Positions 48,059 through 56,099 are shown, counted from the first letter of the stretch. The stretch: DNA of 64,000 nucleotides from DAOTXS01 sp034433515 (GCA_034433515.1 DAOUAL010000055.1:23579-87578), one strand, 5' to 3'. Notes: generated by a model not told the origin, from the sequence alone. Made by a program: numbers and translations.

Positions 48059-48149
48059 AAAATTCTGTTCAGTTTCGGCTTGTCCGAGGTAGGTCATTCG
48101 ATAGGGATTCCGACGATGAAATTGTCAAGACTCAACACCGCCGTGGTTG

Positions 48150-48521
48150 TCAGCGTGCCTCATCGCCATGGATGAGCAATGTCAACGCCCAACTCACAAT
48201 GCTGACGATGAGCGCGCCGAGAAATGCCGCCCAGAATCCATCCACGACGAATCCCAGATGGAGTTGTTCAGCGATCCAACCGGTCAATGCCAGCATCACG
48301 GCGTTCACCACAAGTGTGAACAAACCAAGCGTAAGCACGATGAGAGGGCAAGTGAGAATGGTTAGCAAAGGTCGAATCAGCGCGTTCACCAAACCAAAGA
48401 TGAACGCGACCAGCGCGATCGTCGTCCAATCGCCGGTAAAAGCCAAGCCGGGAATGCCAACCCGCGTTGCAACGTATAACGCGATAGCGTTGATGATCAA
48501 GCGCAAAAGAATGTGTCGCAT
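48150..48521 (-). CDS. Phage-holin-4_2/YvlD-like membrane protein
   Basis: The 123-residue protein has four hydrophobic helices and the family motif FGLVNALIRPLLTILTCPLIVLTLGLFTLVVNA, characteristic of the YvlD / mycobacterial 4TM holin-like family. In Bacillus YvlD belongs to the yvlABCD envelope-stress operon. Here it ends the similar seven-gene operon, 9 bp after the DUF4097 gene. Despite the family name, there is no sign of a phage. Confidence 0.85.
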   Translation of the reverse strand: MRHILLRLIINAIALYVATRVGIPGLAFTGDWTTIALVAFIFGLVNALIRPLLTILTCPLIVLTLGLFTLVVNAVMLALTGWIAEQLHLGFVVDGFWAAFLGALIVSIVSWALTLLIHGDEAR

Positions 48522-48530
48522 CGTAGGTCC

Positions 48531-49721
48531 TTACATTTCGCCGTGCAATTTTTTGATGGCATCGTCCACGCTCAACGCGCCGCGTGCAATCGCATCGAGA
48601 GTGGCTTGCCGTTCTGTCGAGGTGAGTGTGGGTTTGGGCGGTGTCTCTTCGGTTGGTTCTTCAAACGCGGTCTCGGCTTCGTCGGGATGATGATGTTTGT
48701 GGAGGATGATGCGATGACGACCATGCCGCTTCCAATCACCCAAGGATGCGCGGACTGATTCGCGCACTTGCTTGGCGATGGCATGCCCGCGTGGCATCTC
48801 GCCCAATGAAGCATGCACCGAAGCATGGACTTGATCCGCAATTTCCTGTCCCATTTGTGCAAAATGTGAATGACGCATCGGTCGTTGTCCCTCCAAAATC
48901 AAATCGCCGTGGGTAGATTCCACCTGAATCTTGACGCCGCCCTTGCCAAGCGTCCCGCGCAAATGCCGTTCATCTTCTTCGGCGATCTTGATGTCGTGGT
49001 GCGCAATGAGATTGCCGTGCGGCGCCTCCAGCTCGATCTCGGCGTCAAGGTTTTCCGGCAGGCGCAGAACGACATCACCTTTGGCAATGAGTTTCAGATC
49101 GGCGGCTTGCGCTAACGAAACGATGGCATCGCCGCGCACATCTGCCAACTCTAACGGCCCGGCAATCTCCGAGGCAATCAAGTCACCGCTCACGTGATTG
49201 ATAGACACTTGCCCGTTCATCTCGCGCAAGTTGGCATCGCCATCAATCTCATCCACCACCAGCAACTCGCGAACGTTCCATACGTTCAAATCGCCGTCAA
49301 CCGCTTCCAGTTTTGCAGAATTCGCTTCGCGGATTGCCACATCGCCATTCCATACACCTTGACCTTGCAACAGTGCGACATTCTTGACTGTTAGATTGCC
49401 GTCCACCTCACTGATCAGCGTTTCACCGCGCAAGTTGCGCAATGCCATATCGCCATCAAGGCGAGTGATTTCAACGCGCCCGTCCAGATCATCCACGCGC
49501 ACGTCGGCATCACAATCGGCAATGAATACGGTTGCGGTCCGGGGCACACGAACAAGAACCTTGTTCATATTTTCAAAGACCAGCGTCTCACCGTCTTGAC
49601 GCGCCGAACCATTTGCCATGACGCTGCGTTCATCCTCACTGCTCTGGACGATGACCTGATTGTGGCAATGGCGGATCTCGATCCGAGCCCGTTCGGAAAC
49701 GGCGTACGTTTGCTGAGGCAT
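48531..49721 (-). CDS. DUF4097-like beta-helix protein with C-terminal SHOCT-like motif
   Basis: The 396-residue protein is built from repeated short beta segments (DADVRVDDLDGRVEITRLDG, EVDGNLTVKNVALL, EIDGDANLREMNGQVSINHVSG). This matches the DUF4097 right-handed beta-helix found in YvlB and LiaX. The C-terminal ~30 residues (TERQATLDAIARGALSVDDAIKKL) form a helical hairpin shared with three other proteins of the operon. There is no signal peptide, as in YvlB. The ATG at 49721 follows AGGAGGAGGG; an earlier start is unlikely. It probably senses or transmits envelope stress. Confidence 0.82.
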   Translation of the reverse strand: MPQQTYAVSERARIEIRHCHNQVIVQSSEDERSVMANGSARQDGETLVFENMNKVLVRVPRTATVFIADCDADVRVDDLDGRVEITRLDGDMALRNLRGETLISEVDGNLTVKNVALLQGQGVWNGDVAIREANSAKLEAVDGDLNVWNVRELLVVDEIDGDANLREMNGQVSINHVSGDLIASEIAGPLELADVRGDAIVSLAQAADLKLIAKGDVVLRLPENLDAEIELEAPHGNLIAHHDIKIAEEDERHLRGTLGKGGVKIQVESTHGDLILEGQRPMRHSHFAQMGQEIADQVHASVHASLGEMPRGHAIAKQVRESVRASLGDWKRHGRHRIILHKHHHPDEAETAFEEPTEETPPKPTLTSTERQATLDAIARGALSVDDAIKKLHGEM

Positions 49722-49784
49722 ACCCTCCTCCTGATTGATGTTTAGCCGCTCATCGGCACACCTGGATGAGCATAAGTCGTCCAT

Positions 49785-50171
49785 TTATTCGATGAACACT
49801 TCGACGTGCTCGCCGCCGTCTTCATCTTCCACGTCCACAATTTTTCCTTCGCCGCCTTGCTTGATTGCCGCGATGATTTGTTGCATATCCAGCCCTGCCA
49901 AGCCGGCGGGCGCAAACTTGGCACCCATCTTCATCCCGACATCCACCAAGCCGAGTGGGATGTTGACATTCACTTTGCGCTTGCCGGTGCGCAAGTCGGT
50001 AACCCGCACGCGGAACCATTTGCCGCTCGTTGCCGGCGAAGGTTGCGGACCTTTTTTCTCGGCACGTTCCGCCTCGTCCAGCGCGGCGAGTAGTTTGGCG
50101 CCTTCCTCCGCCGTGATTTGTTTGTTTTCGATCATTTTGAGAATTTGCATGCGTTCATCCGGTGTTGCCAT
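49785..50171 (-). CDS. SHOCT-like motif protein
   Basis: The 128-residue protein has the N-terminal helical hairpin MQILKMIENKQITAEEGAKL (about residues 8-27), then a beta-rich part with WFRVRVTDLRTGKRKVNVNI and an acidic tail ending EHVEVFIE. The same C-terminal design (charged strand, ...VQVYIV) closes the protein at 50435-51037. It is the fifth gene of the operon. The fold resembles the YvlB N-terminal region; the function is unknown. Confidence 0.75.
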   Translation of the reverse strand: MATPDERMQILKMIENKQITAEEGAKLLAALDEAERAEKKGPQPSPATSGKWFRVRVTDLRTGKRKVNVNIPLGLVDVGMKMGAKFAPAGLAGLDMQQIIAAIKQGGEGKIVDVEDEDGGEHVEVFIE

Positions 50172-50193
50172 GGTTGCCTCCGCTTGTTCTCAG

Positions 50194-50424
50194 TTATCCA
50201 GTTTTTGTTAAAGCCGTGTTCGTGTGCAGCGAATAATTGATCAAGCGTTGTCCAATTCCAATCAAGATCTGTCCCACAAAATTGATGACTCGTGTACGCC
50301 AATCAGGTCGTGGGCTCCACGTCGAAGCGAACCAAGGGTGGGTTTCCTCGGTGTCGGTGAGGACGGGATAGCGTTGTGCCATATCACAGCGAATTTCAAA
50401 TTCGGTCAAGGGTTGTTGAAACAT
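50194..50424 (-). CDS. Small protein of unknown function in YvlB-like operon
   Basis: The 76-residue product (MFQQPLTEFEIRCDMAQRYP at the start) has one weakly hydrophobic segment (VINFVGQILIGIGQRLINY) that may be an amphipathic or membrane helix. AGGAGGGG lies in front of the ATG, and the gap to the upstream gene is 10 bp, so it is a real member of the operon. No domain is recognised. Confidence 0.65.
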   Translation of the reverse strand: MFQQPLTEFEIRCDMAQRYPVLTDTEETHPWFASTWSPRPDWRTRVINFVGQILIGIGQRLINYSLHTNTALTKTG

Positions 50425-50434
50425 CTTGCCCCTC

Positions 50435-51037
50435 CTAGACGATGTAAACCTGCACACGCTCGTCTTTATCATCCACATCAATGGTGATGCCGCGCCCTTC
50501 ACGCAACTCGCGTTCGATGGCGTTGAACAATTCGTCAGAATTTTCCCAGATCGCGTTGAAATTCGTTTTCGATGTGCCTACGTTGAGCCGGGTGGAATGC
50601 GCCGGCGCAAATCGTGCAAACCACAAACCTAAACGGAGCAACCCCATTGGAAAAGGAATACCCAAGCGAACCGATTTGCGCCGGTTGCGCGCATTTTCGA
50701 CGTTGATGTAGAGCCAATGGCCGGCGAATGTGCTTGCACCGATTGCAATGATCAACGAACCGAGTAAAACAATCGGCACGCCGAAGAGGAGCCACAAGAT
50801 ATTGGCGCGCACGGTTGTCGCGATGATCCACGCTCCGGACACCACGACGAGCACGCCAGCCGATAACGTCCAAATCCCCAATTGCCACACCCACGCCGGC
50901 AGTTGCGTTCGATCCAAGGGCGGTGTATCCACCCGCTCGACCGGTGCGGGGGCAGTGAGACGTGCCTCGGCTTCGCCGGCGTTGATCTCGCCGCGCTCCA
51001 ACTGTTTCAAGACCTCTAACCTATCCGACGATTCCAT
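50435..51037 (-). CDS. SHOCT-like motif membrane protein
   Basis: The 200-residue protein starts with the hairpin RLEVLKQLERGEINAGEAEA (residues 5-24), followed by a Pro-rich linker and two membrane helices (about 50-70 and 75-98). A cytoplasmic or external beta-rich part ends DDKDERVQVYIV. The ATG at 51037 follows GGAGAAGGATA. The earlier in-frame start adds 80 residues overlapping the GNAT gene and is rejected. It is probably an envelope component of the operon. Confidence 0.75.
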   Translation of the reverse strand: MESSDRLEVLKQLERGEINAGEAEARLTAPAPVERVDTPPLDRTQLPAWVWQLGIWTLSAGVLVVVSGAWIIATTVRANILWLLFGVPIVLLGSLIIAIGASTFAGHWLYINVENARNRRKSVRLGIPFPMGLLRLGLWFARFAPAHSTRLNVGTSKTNFNAIWENSDELFNAIERELREGRGITIDVDDKDERVQVYIV

Positions 51038-51048
51038 TATCCTTCTCC

Positions 51049-52029
51049 TCACTTCAAAACTAATTCCATCAACGTCAGTCCATTCAAGAATTGAAAACCA
51101 AAATGTTCCAACGCCTTCACCAATTCGGGGTGAGTGCTCGATGCCTCGGCGCGAACAGTGCGCGATGGAAATCCCCCCAGTTTTTGTAACGCAAAGACGA
51201 TCAATGTGTCCTCGAGTGTGCCGCGCAAAGCCGGCTGGACTTGGATAGCGATTTTGTGTGGCGAACCCCAGCGACATCGGCGCACAAAGAGTAAGGCAGC
51301 TAATTTGCCCTCGCGTTCAAATGCCCAACGTTGCGAGGATTGCCGCATCAAGAAATCGGTAATCGCCTCACCCACTTGTTCGTCCCACGGTAATTCGAAC
51401 GGCGTCCGTTCAGTGCGAAATGATCGAATGTGCTCCGGAATCGCTGCGCGCAACAATTCAGAGACCGCGTGCGCATCGCTCGATTTCAATGGACGTAACC
51501 CGGTCGTCTCTATCGAGGGCAAATGTGTTGGGATGGTGCTGAGTGACCACTCGCCGCGCGTCTCTAACGCATGGAATCCCAGATCGCGATACAGTTGGAT
51601 AGCGCCCGGGTTATTCGGGCGAACGTTGAGCAAGATTTTGTGCCCGCCCAGTTGGCGCACATGTTCGATGGTGGCTTGCATCATGGCGCGGGCAATGCCC
51701 TGCCGGCGATATTCATTCTTGACCGCAACGTTGCTAATGTAATAGCGAGTGCATTCTTTCTGATCGTGCGTGAGGGTAACGTTGCCTACGATCTTGCCCT
51801 CTTCAATCCAAACAAAACCATTGGGGGGGTCTGAAAAGCCGGGCGCGTAACTGAGCGTCCAGAGGGTAATCCCCGCTTCGCGCAACAGCGGAATGTTGGC
51901 AAATGGAAAATTGTGATCGGGGCGGAACGCTTCTTCGAGCAGACGCGCAACGCCATACATATCTTGAACGGCGTTAAATCGGCGCAAGCCACGGGACGCC
52001 GGTTTTGTCGTAAGGAGGCGGGCAACCAT
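51049..52029 (-). CDS. GNAT acetyltransferase with two domains
   Basis: The 326-residue protein has an N-terminal GNAT domain with the acetyl-CoA loop VKNEYRRQGIARAMMQATIE (Q/RxxGxG/A) and ILLNVRPNNPGAIQLYRDLG. A second, more degenerate GNAT-like half starts near residue 175 (LRPLKSSDAHAVSELLRAAI). It acetylates an amine on an unknown small molecule or protein. It sits between the DUF2089 regulator and the SHOCT-like genes with almost no gaps. Confidence 0.85.
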   Translation of the reverse strand: MVARLLTTKPASRGLRRFNAVQDMYGVARLLEEAFRPDHNFPFANIPLLREAGITLWTLSYAPGFSDPPNGFVWIEEGKIVGNVTLTHDQKECTRYYISNVAVKNEYRRQGIARAMMQATIEHVRQLGGHKILLNVRPNNPGAIQLYRDLGFHALETRGEWSLSTIPTHLPSIETTGLRPLKSSDAHAVSELLRAAIPEHIRSFRTERTPFELPWDEQVGEAITDFLMRQSSQRWAFEREGKLAALLFVRRCRWGSPHKIAIQVQPALRGTLEDTLIVFALQKLGGFPSRTVRAEASSTHPELVKALEHFGFQFLNGLTLMELVLK

Positions 52030-52032
52030 ATT

Positions 52033-52431
52033 TCACTCTGTTAGGGATTCACCTTGCAACAAGCGTACCGCATCGTCAGCCGTAATTTTGCCTTTGGCAA
52101 GGTCTTCCAAGATGGCTTTGCGCATTTCGGGCGTAACTTTGGCGGAACTTTCTTCTTTCTCGACGCTGGGTTCATAGCCCATACGGCGGATGATTTCGGT
52201 GAGGCGCGCGCGTACTGTAGAGTAGGGCATTCCCAATTCTTCGCCCACCTTGTACGCATTACCACGATTCTTGATAAAGATTTCGACGAATTCGATTTGC
52301 TCCACGTCCAAGCCGGCCAATCGCCCAATCGAGAATTGCCCGCCAATGTCCGTTCCACACGATCGGCATTCCAGTCGGGTAACAATCAATTCTTTGCCGC
52401 AAACAGGACATTTTCCAAAAACTGGGTGCAT
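52033..52431 (-). CDS. DUF2089 family zinc-ribbon/HTH regulator
   Basis: The 132-residue protein begins with the zinc ribbon CPVCGKELIVTRLECRSCG. An HTH-like region follows (FVEIFIKNRGNAYKVGEELG, MPYSTVRARLTEIIRRMGYE), then the helical hairpin MRKAILEDLAKGKITADDAV that recurs in three downstream proteins. DUF2089 proteins are thought to be transcription regulators. The ATG at 52431 lies about 25 nt behind a promoter -10; the upstream ATG at 52491 lies in the -35 and is excluded. It probably controls its own operon. Confidence 0.87.
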   Translation of the reverse strand: MHPVFGKCPVCGKELIVTRLECRSCGTDIGGQFSIGRLAGLDVEQIEFVEIFIKNRGNAYKVGEELGMPYSTVRARLTEIIRRMGYEPSVEKEESSAKVTPEMRKAILEDLAKGKITADDAVRLLQGESLTE

Positions 52432-52462
52432 TTTGTTCAAATCCTTTGATTTTGTTGTCAAT

Positions 52463-52491
52463 AATTTATCATAATTTACAAAATTTGTCAA
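52463..52491 (-). promoter_or_regulatory. Promoter of DUF2089-YvlB-like operon
   Basis: On the minus strand TTGACA and TAAATT are 17 bp apart in an AT-rich stretch. AAGTAAA and TTTACTT (52491-52519) flank the upstream side and could be a regulator site. Confidence 0.6.
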
Positions 52492-52542
52492 GTAAAAATC
52501 AAAAATTTTAAGTTTACTTTAATTTATTGCTCAAAAAACAAA

Positions 52543-52566
52543 AAACCTCCCGATTTGGGGAGGTTT
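52543..52566 (-). terminator. Intrinsic terminator of degV-like gene
   Basis: On the minus strand AAACCTCCCC pairs with GGGAGGTTT, followed by TTTGTTTTTT. It ends the DegV transcript before the DUF2089 promoter. Confidence 0.88.
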
Positions 52567-52593
52567 GTAAGGATTTTTGGATTGATTTCGATG

Positions 52594-53472
52594 TTAGCCT
52601 GTGAGCCAAGCAATGCCTACTGCGCCGGGACCCGTATGCGTCCCTAGCACCGGTCCGGTTTCGCTTAAAAGAATGTGCTTGGCAGGATAAATCTCTGCAA
52701 GCATTTGGCGCAGTCGCTCGGCAGACTCGATGGCGTTGGCGTGGACGACTGCCAATTCTTGCACAACGCCTGAGCCGACGACAATTTCAACCAAACGTTC
52801 TAGCGCACGCTTGTGGGTCCGCGCGCTCCCCACCGGAATAATCTCTCCTTGCGAAGCCGAGAGGAGTGGCTTGACGTTCAACAGTGCGCCCAAAAGTGCC
52901 GCGCCTTTACCCAAGCGTCCGCCGCGTTGGGCATACTCTAACGTGTCCAGCATCGCAACGATGTGCACGCGATTCATCGCATCTTCCACCAACGCTTTGA
53001 TCTCGGCGATAGATTTGCCTTCTCGGGCGGCGCGCGCCGCCAAGATCGCCAGCCAGCCCAGCGCCATACTCACCTGCTTGGAATCAATCAATTCAATGCG
53101 AATGCCGGGAAACTCGCTCGCGGCGATGCGCGAGGCGTTATAAATGCCGGTGAGCGAAGCGATGGTATGGATTGCCAGAATCTGATCCGTCCTTTCGGCG
53201 AGGCGGCGAAAGGTTTCTTCAAAGACGCTGCACGAGGGAGCCGCGGTGGTGGGCAGAACCGAAGCCGTCGTCAACTTGCGATAAAACTCGGATGGCGCCA
53301 AGTCCACGCGGTCGCGGTACTCGACGTTGCCAAAACGGACGACGCACGGGACGATGGTAATCCCCAACTCGCGCAGAACGTCTGGGGGAATATCGGCGAG
53401 ACTGTCGGTCACCACTTGGACGGTTGAAAATTGAACTTGCCCCAATTGTTCCTGCAAGCCTAATTGATACAT
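52594..53472 (-). CDS. DegV-family fatty-acid-binding protein
   Basis: The 292-residue protein has the DegV signature VQVVTDSLADIPPDVLRELG at the N-terminus, TTAAPSCSVFEETFRRLAER with the conserved Thr/Ser that bind the carboxylate, and SLTGIYNASRIAA further on. The C-terminal domain contains LEYAQRGGRLGKGAALLG. DegV proteins (FakB) bind fatty acids for phosphorylation by FakA. A fakA gene is not in the window. It is monocistronic. Confidence 0.92.
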   Translation of the reverse strand: MYQLGLQEQLGQVQFSTVQVVTDSLADIPPDVLRELGITIVPCVVRFGNVEYRDRVDLAPSEFYRKLTTASVLPTTAAPSCSVFEETFRRLAERTDQILAIHTIASLTGIYNASRIAASEFPGIRIELIDSKQVSMALGWLAILAARAAREGKSIAEIKALVEDAMNRVHIVAMLDTLEYAQRGGRLGKGAALLGALLNVKPLLSASQGEIIPVGSARTHKRALERLVEIVVGSGVVQELAVVHANAIESAERLRQMLAEIYPAKHILLSETGPVLGTHTGPGAVGIAWLTG

Positions 53473-53553
53473 TGTGATGCTCTTTTAGATGCAAGTATAT
53501 CACAATGTTAGTTTCAAGTAAAGAGGGACGTTCGGGCTATTAGAACGAGTTTT

Positions 53554-54612
53554 CTAGAGCCACGGCAAAAGCGCGTTGGTGGGAGAATCGCCGCCCAGCC
53601 GGGCGATCTCGCCGGGGGAATAGCCGGCGCGCTGGAGTGGCTCGATAAGATCGTGGCGCAGATCGGGGATATACGCGCGCAAAATGTGGCACGGGGCGAT
53701 AGGGGTGATCTCGAAGGTCTCGAGTTGCGCCGGGATGAGCAAGGTTTGTCCGAGAGGCGCGTCAACATCATTGATGCGCGCCGCGCCGTGAATCATCGAA
53801 ATAATTTGGAAACGAGGTTGAGTGGAAGAGAGGCGAATCGCCGCATGCACATCCAATCGTTCGAACACAAAATATTCGCACGCGACGAGAAAATGCTGAT
53901 CGTATCCTGAATGGTGAAGGGTCAGACTTGGAATCGTGTGTGACAAACTGGGCGCAAAATTCGATACTTGGAGTGATTGGTCAACGTGAAGTTGGCGTGT
54001 CTGGTCCACGCGTCCCCAATCGTACAGGCGATACGTAATGTCGGAATTTTCTTGAATCTCGGCGAGGACGATGCCGCGTTGAATAGCGTGCACGGTGCCC
54101 GCCGGCACAAAGATGACATCGCCCGCGCGCACGGGGACATAGGCAAGCAATTCTGGCAAACGATTCTGCGCCAGAGCCGCGCGCACGTGGGTTGGGTCAA
54201 CCCTATCTTTAAAACCGTGAATCAAGGTTGCGCCCGGCTCGGCATGGAGGATGTACCACGCTTCGGTTTTGCCGAACGGATAATTTTCGATCTGTTGCGC
54301 TTGGGCATCGTTGGGATGCACTTGGACCGAGAGATCGGCTTGGGCATCAATGAACTTGAACAGCAAAGGCAAACGCGGCGCGGCAGAGCCAAGGATCGCC
54401 ATGGCATCGGATTCGATGAGTTGACCCAACATTGCGCCGCGCTGCGCGCCATTTTCGATCACGCACCCATCCCACGCTTCCCAGGTTTCACCGATCAATG
54501 CGCCGGGCGCAAGGTCTTTGCCCAGCAAGCGTTCTAGATTGCGTCCGCCCCAAACTTTTTCTTTGGCAATCGCGCGCAATCGTAAGGGATAAGACTTGGT
54601 AGCATTGATCAT
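53554..54612 (-). CDS. manA: Type I mannose-6-phosphate isomerase
   Basis: The 352-residue cupin-fold enzyme interconverts fructose-6-phosphate and mannose-6-phosphate. It has LLFKFIDAQADLSVQVHPND with the zinc-site Gln/His, GKTEAWYILHAEPGATLIHG with the Glu ligand, and FVPAGTVHAIQRGIVLAEIQ with the second His. The length fits the short bacterial class I form. It overlaps the small CxxC gene by 4 bp. It could feed GDP-mannose or -rhamnose routes for the glycan cluster. Confidence 0.93.
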   Translation of the reverse strand: MINATKSYPLRLRAIAKEKVWGGRNLERLLGKDLAPGALIGETWEAWDGCVIENGAQRGAMLGQLIESDAMAILGSAAPRLPLLFKFIDAQADLSVQVHPNDAQAQQIENYPFGKTEAWYILHAEPGATLIHGFKDRVDPTHVRAALAQNRLPELLAYVPVRAGDVIFVPAGTVHAIQRGIVLAEIQENSDITYRLYDWGRVDQTRQLHVDQSLQVSNFAPSLSHTIPSLTLHHSGYDQHFLVACEYFVFERLDVHAAIRLSSTQPRFQIISMIHGAARINDVDAPLGQTLLIPAQLETFEITPIAPCHILRAYIPDLRHDLIEPLQRAGYSPGEIARLGGDSPTNALLPWL

Positions 54613-54917
54613 TTGGAATGTGTCATTTGCGCATATTCGGCATCGGTGATGAACTCACCTTGTTCGATCTTTTGCTCAACAATGTTGTACTTGGCATCAA
54701 AGTGAATTTCGGCGCGCATGAGGGTAAAACATTTACTGTCCATCATTGCTTTGTAAAGGACATAGCCGCCGCTTTCGTAATTGGCACTGAGTTCATTGCG
54801 CATATCTACGCGGATGGCAAGCGGTGTGCCGCAGCGTTGGCATTTGACGTAGAGCCACAGTGCGTTGGGATCAGCGGGTGTGGTGAAAAACGATTTGAGC
54901 GAATTGAGCAAGCCCAT
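54609..54917 (-). CDS. Small CxxC protein of unknown function
   Basis: The 102-residue protein has one zinc-knuckle-like half-site (LYVKCQRCGTPLAIRVDMRN), then YESGGYVLYKAMMDSKCFTL and AEIHFDAKYNIVEQKIEQGEFIT. The lone extra Cys may complete the metal site or be free. Its stop overlaps the manA start. I know of no assigned role; relatives appear as short conserved genes in Chloroflexota by my recollection, which is not proof. Confidence 0.65.
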   Translation of the reverse strand: MGLLNSLKSFFTTPADPNALWLYVKCQRCGTPLAIRVDMRNELSANYESGGYVLYKAMMDSKCFTLMRAEIHFDAKYNIVEQKIEQGEFITDAEYAQMTHSK

Positions 54918-54946
54918 AAAAAGACTCCATCAAATTTTGCTAGGAC

Positions 54947-54977
54947 AAAAAGAGCATACTGTTGAAATGCTCTTTTT
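54947..54977. terminator. Hairpin with T-runs on both strands before minus-strand genes
   Basis: AAAAAGAGCAT and ATGCTCTTTTT flank a 9-nt loop. No plus-strand gene precedes it, so in the minus direction it would be a leader terminator for the CxxC-manA pair, possibly an attenuator. Confidence 0.5.
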
Positions 54978-55213
54978 ATCCAATCCAGATCCATTCGGCA
55001 AAGCGGATTATATCCTAATTACGGTTTGGTGGCTATTTACGGAATTGATCACCGGCGGCTTGCCAGTCCGCCGTTGCAATACGCCAGTTGCCTAGCGTCT
55101 CAACCAGTTGCTAGAGCGGAAAATCCCACGATTGGGGATAGATTCTGTGTCAATGGCGCTAGGTAACGGTGCTGTGCATAACTTATCATAAATTGCAATA
55201 TTTTGACCTAATT
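54978..55213. other. Gene-free stretch before PocR-type regulator
   Basis: No gene is seen. It contains a GGCGG...CCGCC stem-loop near 55048-55070 and two CCAGTTGC words (55080-55112). It becomes very AT-rich after 55185 as it enters the promoter of the regulator. Confidence 0.4.
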
Positions 55214-55242
55214 TTGACTTGTATTATATAGCAAAATATGAT
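55214..55242 (+). promoter_or_regulatory. Promoter of PocR-type regulator (leaderless)
   Basis: TTGACT and TATGAT are 17 bp apart; the -10 ends 12 nt before the ATG. The 10-mer AAAATATGAT occurs twice in tandem (55233-55252), overlapping the -10, and may be a regulatory site. Confidence 0.7.
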
Positions 55243-55254
55243 AAAATATGATTA

Positions 55255-55995
55255 ATGGATGATCTACTGACCACCAAACAACTCCAAGAATTGCTCCAGA
55301 TTGACCGCACCACCATCTACCGCATGTTGAGCGATGGACGCTTGCGCGGCATCCGTGTGGGCGGACAATGGCGTTTCCCGCGCGAATCGCTCGAAGAATG
55401 CTTGGTTTCGCCCCAAGCCGCCGCGCGATCTACGGCAGACTCAACGACCGAACTGGATGTTTTGCCGCTCGATTGTCTCCAGCCGATTCAGGAGATTTTT
55501 GCGACGGCGGCGAACGTCGGCGCGGTAACGACCACGATTGAGGGCAAGGCGATTATGCCGGTGGCCAATTCGTGCAAGTTCTGCGATTTGATCTTGGCGT
55601 CGCCCGAAGGGCGCAAGCGCTGTGAAGCGTCGTGGGCACGGCTCGCGGCGATTGGTGGCGCACCGCGTTTGGAACGGTGTCACGCGGGCTTGGCATACAC
55701 GCGTGGGCGTGTGCAAATTGGCGATCAGTTTATCGGGATGATTTTTGCCGGCCAATTTGTTACCGCCGCTGCCGCGCGCCGGAAAATCAATGTCGCCGAA
55801 ATTGCGCGCGCATGTGGCATCGAAGAAAAAGCATTGCGGGACGCTGCGCGTGAGATTCGCCTCGTCGAGGCTCACCGCGTTGGGTGGTTGTTGAATCTGT
55901 TGCAAAAAATGGCGGACACTTTTTCGCACATCGCCCGCCGCCAAATGGATTTGATCGAACGGCTGCGCCAAGTCGCGCAACTCGCGCAAGTTTAA
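55255..55995 (+). CDS. Transcriptional regulator: excisionase-type HTH plus PocR sensory domain
   Basis: The 246-residue protein has an HTH_17 domain (LTTKQLQELLQIDRTTIYRM, residues 4-23, with wing VGGQWRFPRESLEE) joined to a PocR ligand domain. The latter contains NSCKFCDLILASPEGRKRCE near residue 105, a CHAGLAY near 142 and GQFIGMIFAGQFV; the Cys residues may hold a metal or sense redox. A coiled tail ends it. It stands 120 bp before the sulfur/hydrogenase genes on the same strand and is the likely regulator of them. The ATG is close behind the promoter, with no SD. Confidence 0.88.
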   Translation: MDDLLTTKQLQELLQIDRTTIYRMLSDGRLRGIRVGGQWRFPRESLEECLVSPQAAARSTADSTTELDVLPLDCLQPIQEIFATAANVGAVTTTIEGKAIMPVANSCKFCDLILASPEGRKRCEASWARLAAIGGAPRLERCHAGLAYTRGRVQIGDQFIGMIFAGQFVTAAAARRKINVAEIARACGIEEKALRDAAREIRLVEAHRVGWLLNLLQKMADTFSHIARRQMDLIERLRQVAQLAQV

Positions 55996-56048
55996 TCTTC
56001 CGCCACTGGTTGGCGGATCGGCGATCAGCAGTGTTTCTCAAGGTGAGG

Positions 56049-56099
56049 ATTGCCTTGCGATAGACGATTCATTTCGTCGTACGCAAGGCAATTTTATTT
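56049..56099 (+). terminator. Hairpin between regulator and tusA (terminator/attenuator)
   Basis: ATTGCCTTGCG pairs with CGCAAGGCAAT (11 bp) around an inner ACGA/TCGT stem, followed by TTTATTT. It ends about 15 bp before the tusA start, with the ribosome site AAGGAGG just after. It would stop transcripts from the regulator promoter unless relieved. Confidence 0.7.

Noticed and set aside
48150..48521. Holin-like protein as evidence for a prophage
   Set aside because: The protein belongs to the YvlD-like family and sits in an envelope-stress-like operon; no phage structural, lysis or integrase genes are nearby.
50435..51277. Long start of the SHOCT-like membrane protein at 51277
   Set aside because: It would overlap the GNAT gene by over 200 bp and adds residues without pattern; the ATG at 51037 has a strong ribosome site.
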